From Cordia subcordata (lineage: Eukaryota > Streptophyta > Magnoliopsida > Boraginales > Cordiaceae), in NCBI GenBank assembly GCA_028554755.1, contig JAPTOF010000016.1, positions 1,624,501 to 1,688,500 of the forward strand: a DNA stretch of 64,000 nt, given 5' to 3'. The position numbers and the translations under genes were made by a program. Below the pieces are notes generated by a model. It did not search any database and was not told the origin of the DNA. It saw only the letters and a list, made by a program, of their open reading frames with translations. Position 1 is the stretch's first letter, and every line of letters starts with the position of its first letter. Shown one piece after another: positions 38,145 through 48,260 of the stretch.

Positions 38145-38252
38145 GAGGGTGTTTGGCTTTGCTTATCTGGTGCTTATAAGTACTTAAATAATAAAAAGCG
38201 TGTGAGAGAGTATTTTTTTTTAAGTGCTTATATAGCAAACGCAAACACCCTC
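38145..38252. mobile_element. MITE of the GAGGGTGTTTGGC family, inserted in SINE-like copy A
   Basis: 108 bp. The ends GAGGGTGTTTGGCTTTGC and GCAAACACCCTC are inverted repeats with exact TTA duplications at 38142-38144 and 38253-38255. Confidence 0.9.
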
Positions 38253-38270
38253 TTAGTTGGAATAGAATTA

Positions 38271-38499
38271 GGGCCTATTTGGATTGGTTTTTTTTCAGGA
38301 AAAAATACTTTTTTTCTCTTGAAAAAGTCACATTAAATTTGCAATAATTATTTTATTTAACTTCCAAAAAAGTTGAAATTCTGAAAAAAGCTCAAATACA
38401 GCTTTTTTAGAAGGCAATATTTTCAGCTTCTCAAAAAAAATTATTTTTTAAAAATTGGTAAAAAAAACGCTTTTGAAAAAAGCCAATCTAAACGAACCC
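38271..38499. mobile_element. MITE of the GGGCCTGTTTGG family, inserted in SINE-like copy A
   Basis: 229 bp. The ends GGGCCTATTTGGATTGG and CCAATCTAAACGAACCC are inverted repeats with exact TTA duplications at 38268-38270 and 38500-38502. Confidence 0.9.
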
Positions 38500-38568
38500 T
38501 TAGCAGTCCTCAACCTTACGGGATCTGAACAAAAATTCTAGTAGAGTATCCTCCTCACTTATTATATA

Positions 38569-38690
38569 GACCTTGAGCATAGCTGAGTTGGCATAGAATT
38601 AGGACTTCTCAGTCTTAACGGATAATGAAGCTGACTTAGTTAAATCCTAGAAATTCATAGTAGAGTTTCTTCCTCTTGTCCAACTAAGGC
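38569..38690 (+). mobile_element. tRNA-derived SINE-like copy B
   Basis: TAGCTGAGTTGG at 38580-38591 fits the box A consensus TRGCNNAGYNGG at all 12 positions. AGTTAAATCC at 38638-38647 is a diverged box B at suitable spacing. It lies in tandem, same orientation, right after the broken copy A. No poly-A tail or duplication was identified. Confidence 0.5.
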
Positions 38691-38866
38691 TATATACACT
38701 CGGATCCGAGCTTCCAGCTTGGGAGGTCGACTCTTTGAGATCAAAGGGTCGACGACTCGGACTTTTTAAGTCAAGTCGGATATGCCCATGTCAAATCTAA
38801 TTTATCTTATCTATTGAAGACTATAAATTTCTCGTTATCGAAAAAGGGGAGAAAAGGAAAAGAAAA

Positions 38867-39198
38867 TGTTGAATGTGTCCCGTATTCTTAGGCAACAAGA
38901 ATAGCAGATTTCCTTATTAGCATATTACCTTATTCGCTTGTTACCTTTTGTAGCACATAATTAATTAGTTACCTTTTCTGCTTAATAGATTTAGGAAATC
39001 TTTGCACTATAAATACGTGGTAATACTCATTATGTTATGTGTGAGAGAGAAACCAAAGTGAGAGCCTTGTAGCACTCGTGATCAATAATAGAATTATTCT
39101 CTGCTGCCCGTGGACGTAGGCTTCAAAGCCAAACCACGTAATTCTTGTGTCCGTTATTTCTTCTTGTATTCTTCGTGTTTGCATGTTTTTCCCCAACA
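38867..39198 (+). repeat. 5' LTR of the Copia element
   Basis: 332 bp with TGTTG...CAACA ends. ACTATAAATACG near 39009 is a plausible TATA box for the element transcript. It differs from the 3' LTR at 9 positions. Confidence 0.96.
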
Positions 39199-39201
39199 AA
39201 C

Positions 39202-39213
39202 TAGTATCAGAGC
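39202..39213 (+). other. Primer binding site of the Copia element
   Basis: TAGTATCAGAGC differs by one base from TGGTATCAGAGC, the site complementary to the 3' end of initiator tRNA-Met used by most plant Copia elements. It starts 4 bases after the LTR. Confidence 0.85.
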
Positions 39214-39755
39214 TTAGGTTCTAATCCGCTGCTTGAGGGAAAAAGAAAAAATCAAAACTCACTGTGAAACCAAAATTTCTCAAAACCAAACGGTGCCTAA
39301 CCAAACAAAGGTCTTTGTTCGACGAGGAGTGCTCCGGTGCTGTCTACGTTGAGCATTGGTGGCTGGAGTGGAAGCTTGCGTCGGTGGGTCGTGGTTCGTG
39401 TTTGGGTTTGAAGAACAAGCGAAGAAAATAGAGTTCGCGTATTTTTTAGGCTGGTTTTTTGGTATTCAGGTATTATTTTTTGGAAATTGGTTCAAGTTTC
39501 TAAAGCAGATTTAGGGTTTGTAGGCTTTGGGTCTTTGGGTTTATTTGGATCAGGCCTGGGTAGTGACCTTGTCTAATTTTGGCTAGGTCTTGGGTCTTGG
39601 GTTAATTAATTTTTTGTTGGGCTTGGGTTCTAGGCCAGAAAAATAATAAATTTCTTTTTTGGGTTTAGGCTTAGTTTAGGCCAAAAGAATAAAAAAAAAA
39701 ATTTATTTGGGCTTAGATTTAGTCCTGAAACAAAAAAAAAAAAAAAAAAGACCAG

Positions 39756-39972
39756 TTGACCTGTTTGACCGCGTTGACCAGGGTTGACTTTGATTGTTGA
39801 CCATTTACCGAGGGTTGACCGCATTTGACCAGAGCCTTATCCCACGTTTTTCGACGTGCTAAGTCCGTTTTTGGGCTCTGTTTTTCCAGATTCTACTCCG
39901 AAGCACGTGTTTAGGGACGGTGTTGACTTTGACCAACAAGTTTGACTTTGACCGGTGTTGACCAAAGTTGAC
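39756..39972 (+). promoter_or_regulatory. Cluster of 13 TTGAC (W-box core) repeats in the Copia leader
   Basis: TTGAC followed by C or T occurs at 39756, 39765, 39774, 39784, 39797, 39815, 39825, 39923, 39929, 39942, 39948, 39958 and 39968, all on the + strand. TTGACY is the core of the W-box bound by WRKY transcription factors. The cluster lies in the untranslated leader between the 5' LTR and gag. Function is inferred; some repeats may simply be a short tandem expansion. Confidence 0.6.
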
Positions 39973-40068
39973 CAGGGGTGTTCCTAAGGTTTCTCGATGT
40001 GCTGAATCCGTTTTTGCGATCCATTGAGCCAAATTCCATCCCGAAGTGTGAGTTTTGTGCAAACGAAG

Positions 40069-40902
40069 ATGTCTTCCACAGGTGAAAAGTTTGAAATCGA
40101 GAAGTTTGACGGGATAATGAGTTTCAGTCTTTGGAGGATCAGATTCAAGGCATTTATGACAATGCAAGGACTTTGGAAAGTCATTGAAGAAGTGATCCCA
40201 GAAAAGACGGAACCAGCAGTGAGAGAAGAACTCGAAGCGAAAGCCTTGAGTGCAATACATATGTCCGTGACAAATGAAGTATTGCTGGAGATTGCTGAGA
40301 AGACGACAGCAGCTGAGGCTTGGAATACTTTGGTGGAACTGTATGCATCTAAATCTCTCACCAATCGCCTCTACTTGAAGGAGCGATTGTTTCATCTTAG
40401 AATGAAAGAAGGTACATCACTAAAACAACACCTTGATGAGTTTACCTCTTGTTTTATTGCTTTGAAGGATGTGGGTGTTAAAATTGATGACAAAGATCAA
40501 GCTATGATTGTATTATGCTCCTTACCGCCTTCATATATGAACTTTGTGGACACTATGTTGTATGGGAGGAATAAAATTACCTTTGAAGATGTGATTACTT
40601 CATTAAAATCGAAGGATCTTCAAACACATATTTCGGGACATAGGGAAGAAGTTCATGGGGAAGGTTTAGTGAGTAGAGGGAGATCGGAGAATAGAGGGGG
40701 ATCTTCGAATAGAAAGAAAAGCAAGTCAAGGTCAAAATTAAGAGCAAGGAAGCTACGTTGTTTTGAGTGTGGTGAAAAGGGTCATATTAAGAAAGAATGT
40801 CCAAAACTGAAAAAAGGAAAGAAAAAGGTAGAGAATTCAGCTAATGTGGTGGAGAGTCTTGTGATGATGGAGATAACTCGAGTAGTACCGGGGAAGTTTT
40901 GA
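40069..40902 (+). pseudogene. Copia gag (capsid/nucleocapsid) with frameshifted end
   Basis: 277 codons from the ATG at 40069 (MSSTGEKFEIEKFDG) to TGA at 40900. The N-terminal part carries the UBN2/DUF4219-type capsid region, and a CCHC zinc knuckle (CFECGEKGHIKKEC) lies near residue 231. Normally gag runs on into protease in one frame. Here the reading frame of the following linker is displaced, with a frameshift near 40855-40865, so the TGA is reached early. The capsid and zinc knuckle themselves look intact. Confidence 0.88.
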
Positions 40903-41995
40903 CTGTGAGTGGATCACAGTGGCATAATCAATGGATTCTTGATACTGTGCAACGTTCCATATGTGTCCTAGGCGCGACTGGTTCTCTTCTTACTCCAAAA
41001 GAGAAGGGAAAGTCTTTCTAGGCAATGATCTTTCATTGAAGGTGGAGGGAATGAGCATAGTAAATATCAAGATGTTTGATGGCATTACAAGATCTCTCGA
41101 GTGTTGGCATGCACCGGAGCTAAAGAAAAACTTGATTTCTCTTGGGCATTTGGATTCTCATGGATACAAATTCCGAAGTGAGAATGGTGTCTTAAAGGTG
41201 ACCAAAGGTGCAATTGTGCTCTTGAAAGGGAACTTGACTGGCGGCCTATATGTCCTTCAAGGTAGTACAGTTGTAGGTGTTGCAGCTGTTACATCCGAGG
41301 AGAGCGATAATGACACTACACAGTTGTGGCACAAAAGGTTGGGCCATATGAGCGAGAGGGGACTGACCGAGCTGAGTAAGAGGGATTTGCTTTGTGGACA
41401 AAGAATTGAAAAACTTGAATTCTGCGAGCATTGTGTCTTTGGAAAGCAAACCAGGGTGAAGTTCAGCAAGGGGCAGGAGAACACTAAAGGCACACTTGAT
41501 TATATTCATTCTGATCTTTGGGGTCCTAATAAAATCCCTTCCTAGAAAGGTGCCAGGTATTATATTACTTTCATTGATGCATACTCTCGAATGGTGTGGG
41601 TATACTTCTTGAAAACTAAAGATGAGGCATTTCCAACATTTGTCGAGTGGAAGACGTTGATTGAGAAGCAGACTGGTAAACAAATTAAGCCTCTTCGGAC
41701 TGACAATGGGTTGGAATATTGCAATAAAGAGTTTGATGAGTTCTGTAGGAAACATTGCATTGTGAGACACCGCACATGTGTAAGGACACCACAACAGAAT
41801 GGAGTTGCAGAACGCATGAATAGAACTCTGGTGGAGAGAGCTCGTTGTATGCTCTCCCAATTTGGTTTGAGTCAAGACTTTTGGGCTGAAGCCGTCAATA
41901 CGACATGCTACTTGGTGAATAGGTCTCCATCCAAAGCTATTGAATTGAAAACTCCTTTTGAGTTATGGTTTGGTAAGCCTACTGACTACTCTTGA
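40903..41995 (+). pseudogene. Copia protease-integrase region, broken
   Basis: The protease start (WILDT) is in a third frame, and a second frameshift falls right at the active-site Asp-Ser/Thr-Gly triplet at about 40941-40955. The frame from 40961 continues through an HHCC integrase zinc finger (WHKRLGHM ... CEHCVFGK) and the integrase core (HSDLWGP, RTDNGLEY, QQNGVAERMNRT). In-frame stops are TAG at 41546-41548 and TGA at 41993-41995. The DDE residues are still readable. Confidence 0.9.
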
Positions 41996-44036
41996 TTGAG
42001 GGTGTTCAGTTGCCCTGCATATGCTCACGTGAAGGTTGGCAAGTTGGAGCCGAGGGCAAAGAAATGTATATTTCTAGGCTATGCGTCCCAGAGGAAAAGT
42101 TATAGGTTGTGGTGCACAGATCCAAAGTCTCCAGGTTTCCTTATCAGCAGGGATGTGACATTCAATGAGTCTGCTTTATTAGACCAAGAAAAGGAGAAAG
42201 TGGTAGCTGGTTTAGACCACGGTGTCAAAGAGCAGGTGGAGGTATTTGCTGATGTTCCAAATGTTCCATCTAGCAATAGTAGCAGTCAAATTCAGCCGAC
42301 TCAACCAACTAAGGTACATGATCAAAATGTGCCTGAACAACAGAAGTACAGCATTGCCACTGGGCGAGAAAGGAGACAGATTAGAGAGCCTCAAAGGTAC
42401 GGATACGCTGATCTTATTGCTTATGCTTTGACTGTTGCCGAAACAATTGAAGGACATGAGCCGAATTCATACAAAAAGGCCATATCTGGGAAAGATTCTG
42501 CTCAGTGGGTGGGTGCCATGAGTGAGGAGATTGAGTCTCTTCATAAGAATCAAACGTGGGAGCTTGTTGAATTGCCCAAGGGACAGCGAGTTGTCAGTTG
42601 CAAATGGGTTTACAAGAAAAAGGAAGGTACTCCAGGGGTTGAAGGTCCTCGATACAAGGCACGGTTGGTGGCAAAAGGCTATACACAAAGGGAGGGTGTT
42701 GACTTCAACAAAGTGTTCTCTCTGGTTGTGAAACATAGCTCCATCAGGGTTTTACTTGCCTTGGTTGCTCTTCATGACTTAGAGCTTGAGCAGCTAGATG
42801 TGAAAACGGCGTTTTTGCATGGTGATCTTGAAGAGCAAATTTACATGAGTCAACCGAAGAGGTATATAGTTCCTGGTAAGGAGAACCATGTTTGCAAACT
42901 GAATAAGTCCTTGTATGGGTTGAAGCAGTCACCTCGGCAATGGTATAAGAGATTTGACACATTCATGGTATGTGCTGGATACACAAGGAGTGCCTATGAC
43001 AGCTGTGTGTATCTCAAAAGGCTTCCAGATGGTTCATTTGTGTATTTGTTGTTGTATGTCAATGATATGCTTATTGCTGCTAAAAGCATGTCTACAATAG
43101 ACGAATTAAAGAAGCAGCTAGGTGATGAGTTTGAGATGAAGGATCTTGGAGCAGCAAAGAAGATTCTTGGCATGAATATTCACAGATATAGAAATGTTGA
43201 GAAGCTGTTCTTGTCTCAACAGAGTTATATTGAGAAGGTGCTGGAGCGTTTCAGGATGCTTAAAGCTAAGCCTGTGAGTGTGCCGCTTGCTGCTCATTTC
43301 AAGTTGTCTGCAGATTTGTCACCTAAAACTGAGGAGGAGGTGGAGCATATGTCTCATGTTCCATACTCGAGTCTTTGTTGGTAGCTTGATGTATGCTATG
43401 GTGTGCACTCGACCTGATATTTCACATGCAGTTAGTGTTGTGAGCAGGTATATGGCATCACCTGGGAAAACACACTGGGAAGCGATGAAATGGATAATGA
43501 GATATTTGCGTGGCACTGCGAATATAGGATTGCTATTTAGCAAGATGACTGGAGATTGTGCGAGGTTGGTGGGTTATTGTGATTTAGACTTTGCGGGTGA
43601 CCTTGATAAGAGAAGATCTCTGACGGGTTACGTGTTTACTCCTTCTGGATGTGCTATGAGTTGGAAAGCGACATTACAGTCTACTGTGGCATTGTCGACT
43701 ACTGAAGCGGAGTACATGGCAATTGGAGAAGCTGTGAAGGAGGCCATGTGGTTACAAGGCCTGGTTCGTGATCTTGGACTGCAGCAAGATACAAGTACAG
43801 TCTTTTGTGATAGCCAGAGTGCAATCCATCTGACGAAGAATCAGATGTATCATGAGAGGACTAAACACATTGATATCAGATATCATTTTATCAGAGATGT
43901 TGTATCACAAGGAATTATATCGGTGCAGAAGATATCTACCCGTGAGAATCCAACAGATATGATGACTAAGGTGGTTCGAGTCAGCAAGTTTAAGCATTGC
44001 TTGGACTTGGTTGCTATTTGCGCTACGGAGCATTGA
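41996..44036 (+). pseudogene. Copia reverse transcriptase-RNase H region, broken
   Basis: Continues the integrase frame with the reverse transcriptase (KARLVAKGYTQREGVDF, QLDVKTAFLHGDLEE, NKSLYGLKQSPRQWY). The catalytic motif normally read YVDD is YVND because of an AAT codon at 43061-43063. A frameshift near 43370 moves the remainder, including [14 protein letters not shown] and the RNase H part with STTEAEYMA and CDSQSAIHL, to another frame. It ends at the TGA at 44034-44036, about 70 bp before the 3' LTR. Confidence 0.92.
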
Positions 44037-44107
44037 GCTCTTAGAGGCAGTTGGCTGCAGAGATGATGGTGTATTGATTGGAGCGAATACGTGCCAAGGT
44101 GGAGATT

Positions 44108-44439
44108 TGTTGAATGTGGCCCGTATTCTTGGGCAACAAGAATAGCAGATTTCCTTATTAGCATATTACCTTATTCACTTGTTACCTTTTGTAGCACATA
44201 ATTAATTAGTTGCCTTTTCTGCTTAATAGATTTAGGAAATCTTTGTACTATAAATATGTGGTAATACTCATTATGTTATGTGTGAGAGAGAAACCAAAGT
44301 GAGAGCCTTGTAGCACTCGTGATCAATAATAGAATTATTCTCTGCTGCCCGTGGACGTAGGTTTCAAAGCCGAACCACGTAATTCTTGTGTCCGTTATTT
44401 CTTCTTGTATTCTTCATGTTTGCATGTTTTTCCCCAACA
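44108..44439 (+). repeat. 3' LTR of the Copia element
   Basis: 332 bp, same ends and length as the 5' LTR, preceded by the purine-rich tract AAGGTGGAGATT. Followed by the GAAAA target duplication. Confidence 0.96.
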
Positions 44440-44476
44440 GAAAAAGAGTTCAACGATGGGCAAAAACAATAACCAA

Positions 44477-44932
44477 GGGCCTGTTTAGATTAGCTTTTTT
44501 TAAGAAAAAAACACTTTTTTTTCCCTAAAAAAGTTATATTATTTTTGTAATAACTACTTGATTTGCTTTTCAAAAAAACTGAAACTCTAAAAAAAAAACT
44601 CAATTTTTTTTTAGAAGCCAGAATTTTTAGTTCTAAAAAAAGCTGTTTTCCAAGGGCCTATTTGGATTGGCTTTTTTTTAGGAAAAAATATTTTTTTTTC
44701 TAAAAAAGTTACATTAAATTTACAATAACTATTTGATTTGACTTCCAAAAATGCTAAAACTCTGAAAAAAGCTCAAATACATCTTTTTTAAGAAGTCAGA
44801 ATTTTCTGCTTTTAAAAAAAAAATAATTTTTAGAAGCTGTTAAAAAAAATATTTTTAAAAAAAATCAATTTAAACTAGCCCCAAAAGTTATTAAAAAAAG
44901 TATTTTTAAAAAAATCCAATCCAAATGAACCC
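44477..44932. mobile_element. MITE of the GGGCCTGTTTGG family, interrupted by a second copy
   Basis: The outer element runs from GGGCCTGTTTAGATTAG to CCAATCCAAATGAACCC, flanked by CAA and TAA. Removing the inner copy (44654-44881) and one CAA leaves a continuous element of about 225 bp, the normal family size. Confidence 0.85.
44654..44881. mobile_element. Inner nested MITE, GGGCCTGTTTGG family
   Basis: 228 bp starting GGGCCTATTTGGATTGGC, with a decayed right end (TTTAAACTAGCCC). CAA lies on both sides (44651-44653 and 44882-44884). It inserted into the outer copy of its own family. Confidence 0.85.
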
Positions 44933-45291
44933 TAATTGGTGCCATTCTACCAAGTTCGAAGTGACTTTTCGACTCGTGATCAATACGGGCATTTATCTGG
45001 CAGCCGAACTTGGGACACTACACATTTACAGCAAGTGACTAGCGGACAATTAAGTAATGGGAATTAGTTATATTTTTCTTGACGTTATACGTGTGGTGCT
45101 TCGCTGAAATCCAAAGGGGTCTATTCATAGTCCAATTCTTAAAATTAAACAGAGAAAAAAAAATTATAGTGTTGCTAGTTTTCTTCAATTAAACAAAAAT
45201 CGTGATAATACATATATTAAACCGTGTTGAGGATGGGTCACTATTTAATGACAATGGGAGGATTTTACATGAGAACCTTCAATAACATTTT

Positions 45292-45567
45292 TGTTTATGC
45301 AATAGATTAATATACTAATATCCTTTAATATAAATTTAAACTTTTAGATGAGGTGAATGATAATTTTAATCTAGTATCAAATTTTAAAATGAAAAAGTAT
45401 GTTTGGGGCGAAACTTACCGCCACTTGCATATAAACAATATAAATGTTGTACATGTGCAAGGCTCAAACAGGCATGCATATGACAAGATGTGTTAATATA
45501 ATAAATGAATAAACCAAAATATTTTTTCTACAAATTTAAACTTTTAGATATGGTGTTAATATCAATA
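45292..45567 (+). mobile_element. TRIM-like element, degenerate
   Basis: A left repeat from TGTTTATGCAATAGATTAAT and a right repeat from TGTTAATATAATAAATGAAT (45491) both end in a TTTAAACTTTTAGAT block, as in the element at 29686. TAGTATCAAAT after the left repeat is a decayed primer binding site. Confidence 0.5.
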
Positions 45568-46970
45568 ATTTTGTAAAATGGGACGTGCTTACACTTGGCT
45601 TTTTGAGAGTTGGACAAAATGATTGGATGACCACTTGTGCTATGGCTAAACATTTTAAGTTTAATGACCACAACTATTATTTAACTCTTAATTAATTTAG
45701 AACACGTATTAAAGCAAGCCAGCTTTGAGGTATATTTGATATACTCCTAACAATAGTTACACCTAACAAACTAGTGATGAAAACTATATAAGTAATCACT
45801 TGATTAAAAATTTAAATTTTTTAGATTGTATATTATTATTATTGATATTTTTAACACGTCTCTTAATCACATACAAACAGAATTTTTAAGCTATGCATGC
45901 AACAAACAAAGCAATAGTAGCGAGATTTATTTTTTCTAAACAAAATGATCAGTGTGCATGTGATACAGTTTAATTATTAATTTTCTATATAACTTCAAAA
46001 AGTATATACAAATAATGAGAAAGGGCATATAAAAATGATATTGTCCATGCTTCAGCTCTAAGAAATGCTCCAATGTCCTATTTAGTGAACCTATATAACT
46101 TCTTATCTCGTTAACCAACTCTTAAAAAAAAAAATTGCAAGCACGTATAGTTGGTATGCAATAGATCAAAGTATTAATATTTGCTGATGAAGTTTCTCTA
46201 AATTTTTTATTCTCTCCACAGAAGATATCGTTTGCTATTAAATTGCATCATATCACATTTGAGATTAGAAAATAGTTCGAGTGAACTATTTTTTAACCTT
46301 GGTTTGTATTTTATAAGGATCAATAGTTAGGTTTTTCTTTTTTTCCTTCTTCCAAATTTACAAACCCCTCCTCCTCCCCTCCCAACCCAAATCTCCATCC
46401 TTCATGTTCGAGTTCTTTAAGGGTGGAGAGTATTATTATTTTTTATATAAATTTACAAATTATTAAGAATCACTGAGGTTCCCTCATAAAAACCAATTGG
46501 TCAATATGAGGAATGCTTCAGGACCTTTATATGGTGATCTTAAATATTGAGACTTTCTACTGTAGAACTTCTTTATATGTTATAACACCCCCTCACATAT
46601 GACTTGGAATAATAATTGCACCACTTTGATGACTGGATTTAGATGGTTGTATGGCCTACAATAAAAATGGTTGGATGGACTACCAACGACCTCGATTTGG
46701 ATTTGGATAGTCATGTAGCCCACGATAGGTATGGTTAGATGAGACCACTAACGATCCAGAATTGACACAGTTCAACTGCTTGCAGAGATGTACCAACCCT
46801 CACCTGCAAACTAATCCAACCTTCCATCCTTTATGGGATCCAAACTGAGATCATCATTTTTAAAAGAGATAGTTTCAATCATTTGAGTTACCTTCAAATC
46901 CTGATCTAGAGTTTGATTGAGATTGAAAGTCTATAATTTCTTTTTTTTTTTGTCAAAAAACAAAAAAGAT

Positions 46971-47224
46971 GCCCCCAGGGGCATAGGTGAGTTGGTAAGT
47001 GGCCAGGTGATTAGGGTGGAGACACCCTGACAACGCGGGATCGAGTCCGTGTGGCGGCAGTACTCCGCTGAAATATTGCGGGGGCTGTTGCTGGATTTCC
47101 ACGCCCGTTGGTCCTCTCCCTGGTCGGGCTGCCACTCACGCACATCCCTCGATTTACCTCCCGCCTGGTTAAGGGGCCTCTGGCCAGGTGGGAAAGGGGT
47201 TCTCCTTTGGTTAACCCTTTTGAA
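46971..47224 (+). mobile_element. tRNA-derived SINE, full length
   Basis: About 254 bp, starting GCCCCCAGGGGCATAGG. Box A TAGGTGAGTTGG (46984-46995) matches the consensus at 11 of 12 positions. Box B GGATCGAGTCC (47038-47048) has one mismatch. Spacing is tRNA-like. A GC-rich tRNA-unrelated body follows and ends in a T-rich then A-rich stretch. Identical 16-bp sequences AAAAAACAAAAAAGAT flank it (46955-46970 and 47225-47240), the mark of LINE-driven insertion. GC content stands out from the AT-rich surroundings. A tRNA gene is ruled out by the length and lack of cloverleaf continuation. Confidence 0.88.
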
Positions 47225-47664
47225 AAAAAACAAAAAAGATCCTACGCATCCAGTTACACGTGCAACCATGTTATACATCCAAATAGTTTGCCCCCTCAAT
47301 CCATGACACCATCCACATGGTTTCAGTTGCCACTCTTTTGCTTGGTAGTGAGGTACCATGTTTCCCAAATGGATTACGCTTCCCCATGCACGTGGTTTTC
47401 GTAATTATTTCCTCCGTTACGTCAACGAAGCATGATACGTATCGAGTACGTGGGCAAACATACTATGTGAGTATCTATCTATGTAGGCTCGTTGATGATG
47501 TCCAAGAATCTAATTGTTTCATACGAATAATGCAAAGCGATCTTGTTGGAAGATGTCCTTTACCCCAATTCGGTAAGATTATGACATAAATTGTATACTT
47601 TTGATTTAGCATGACCTAGCTCCATTGGTAAATCATGCAACTTAAGCGATCAATTAAGACTAAC

Positions 47665-47780
47665 AACTTGATTGGCTCTGCTTCTTTTGAGGCTTATAAG
47701 CCCCCAACAGTACAAAGCTCTCATATGCTTTCTATTGTTGTAACTTATAAGTTCCAAAATAAGCAGAGTCAAACAAGCTC
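47665..47780. mobile_element. MITE-like inverted repeat, GCTCTGCTT type
   Basis: The left side CTTGATTGGCTCTGCTTCTT faces a right side AATAAGCAGAGTCAAACAAG, with internal GCTTATAAG and CTTATAAG. It is followed by a short direct repeat built on CCTCGCCAAACAAGTTCTAA. Borders are approximate. Confidence 0.45.
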
Positions 47781-47830
47781 TAAGAAGTACCCTCGCCAAA
47801 CAAGTTCTAAGAAATACCCTCGACCTTGCA

Positions 47831-48260
47831 CAGTGGCGGAGCTATAATTTTTTTTTTTTATTTAGGTCAATATTAAATTAATAAGCTAATTTTGAGAAAA
47901 GAAAAGTTTTGATGTTAAATGGGGTACTAATTTTGAAGTGTGATGCATAACTACGCGATTATTTATCAAAAGAAATTCCTTTTTTTTTTCTTTTTTCTAA
48001 TGAATAGTTTAACCAATTTTGAGCATTAATTGCTATTGTTGGTTAAAGACTCGAGTTTATTTTTAAAAATAGGTCCATTACTTTAAATATAAATGAATTT
48101 TCCTTTAACAATACTCTTTTTTTTTTTTTACTTCAGAGGGTTCAATAAAAAAAATTAAACGAGGCCAATTAAAAAAAAATCTATTCTACATATTATTTTT
48201 TTGGAGAAAAAGAGGGGTCAATTGACCCCCTTCCCTGATATCAATATAGCTCCACCAATG
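47831..48260. mobile_element. hAT-type MITE with 8-bp target duplication
   Basis: 430 bp. The ends CAGTGGCGGAGCTATA and TATAGCTCCACCAATG are inverted repeats matching at 14 of 16 positions. The flanks ACCTTGCA (47823-47830) and ACTTTGCA (48261-48268) match at 7 of 8 bases, the hAT duplication size. A perfect palindrome GGGGTCAATTGACCCC lies at 48214-48229 near the right end. No transposase frame. Confidence 0.82.

Larger units (their letters stand above)
38131..38567 (+). mobile_element. SINE-like copy A, broken by two MITEs
   Basis: The pieces 38131-38144, 38256-38270 and 38503-38567 align in order with the intact copy at 38569-38690 (TTGAGCATAGC, GTTGGAATAGAATTA, then GTAGAGTATCCTCCTC against GTAGAGTTTCTTCCTC). 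MITEs at 38145-38252 and 38271-38499 fill the gaps, each with its own TTA duplication. The first MITE splits the box A region. Confidence 0.7.
38867..44439 (+). mobile_element. Ty1/Copia LTR retrotransposon, TNT1-94-like, complete but defective
   Basis: A 5573-bp element flanked by the exact target duplication GAAAA (38862-38866 and 44440-44444). The LTRs are both 332 bp and begin TGTTG and end CAACA. A primer binding site lies 4 bases inside the 5' LTR, and a polypurine stretch (GGTGGAGAT) abuts the 3' LTR. The order gag, protease, integrase, reverse transcriptase, RNase H identifies Copia. The proteins resemble the family annotated as TNT 1-94 polyproteins. The LTRs differ at 9 sites (8 transitions, 1 transversion), about 2.7 percent. 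With a commonly used plant LTR rate of 1.3e-8 per site per year this suggests roughly one million years, with wide error. Several lesions make it non-autonomous. Confidence 0.96.

Noticed and set aside
41246..41875. 209-aa minus-strand frame
   Set aside because: Antisense to the Copia integrase region.
46984..47048. Possible tRNA gene with box A and box B
   Set aside because: No cloverleaf beyond the two boxes; the 254-bp body and 16-bp flanking repeats show a SINE.
46931..47404. Frames of 85-145 aa
   Set aside because: They are open only because the SINE is GC-rich and do not resemble proteins.
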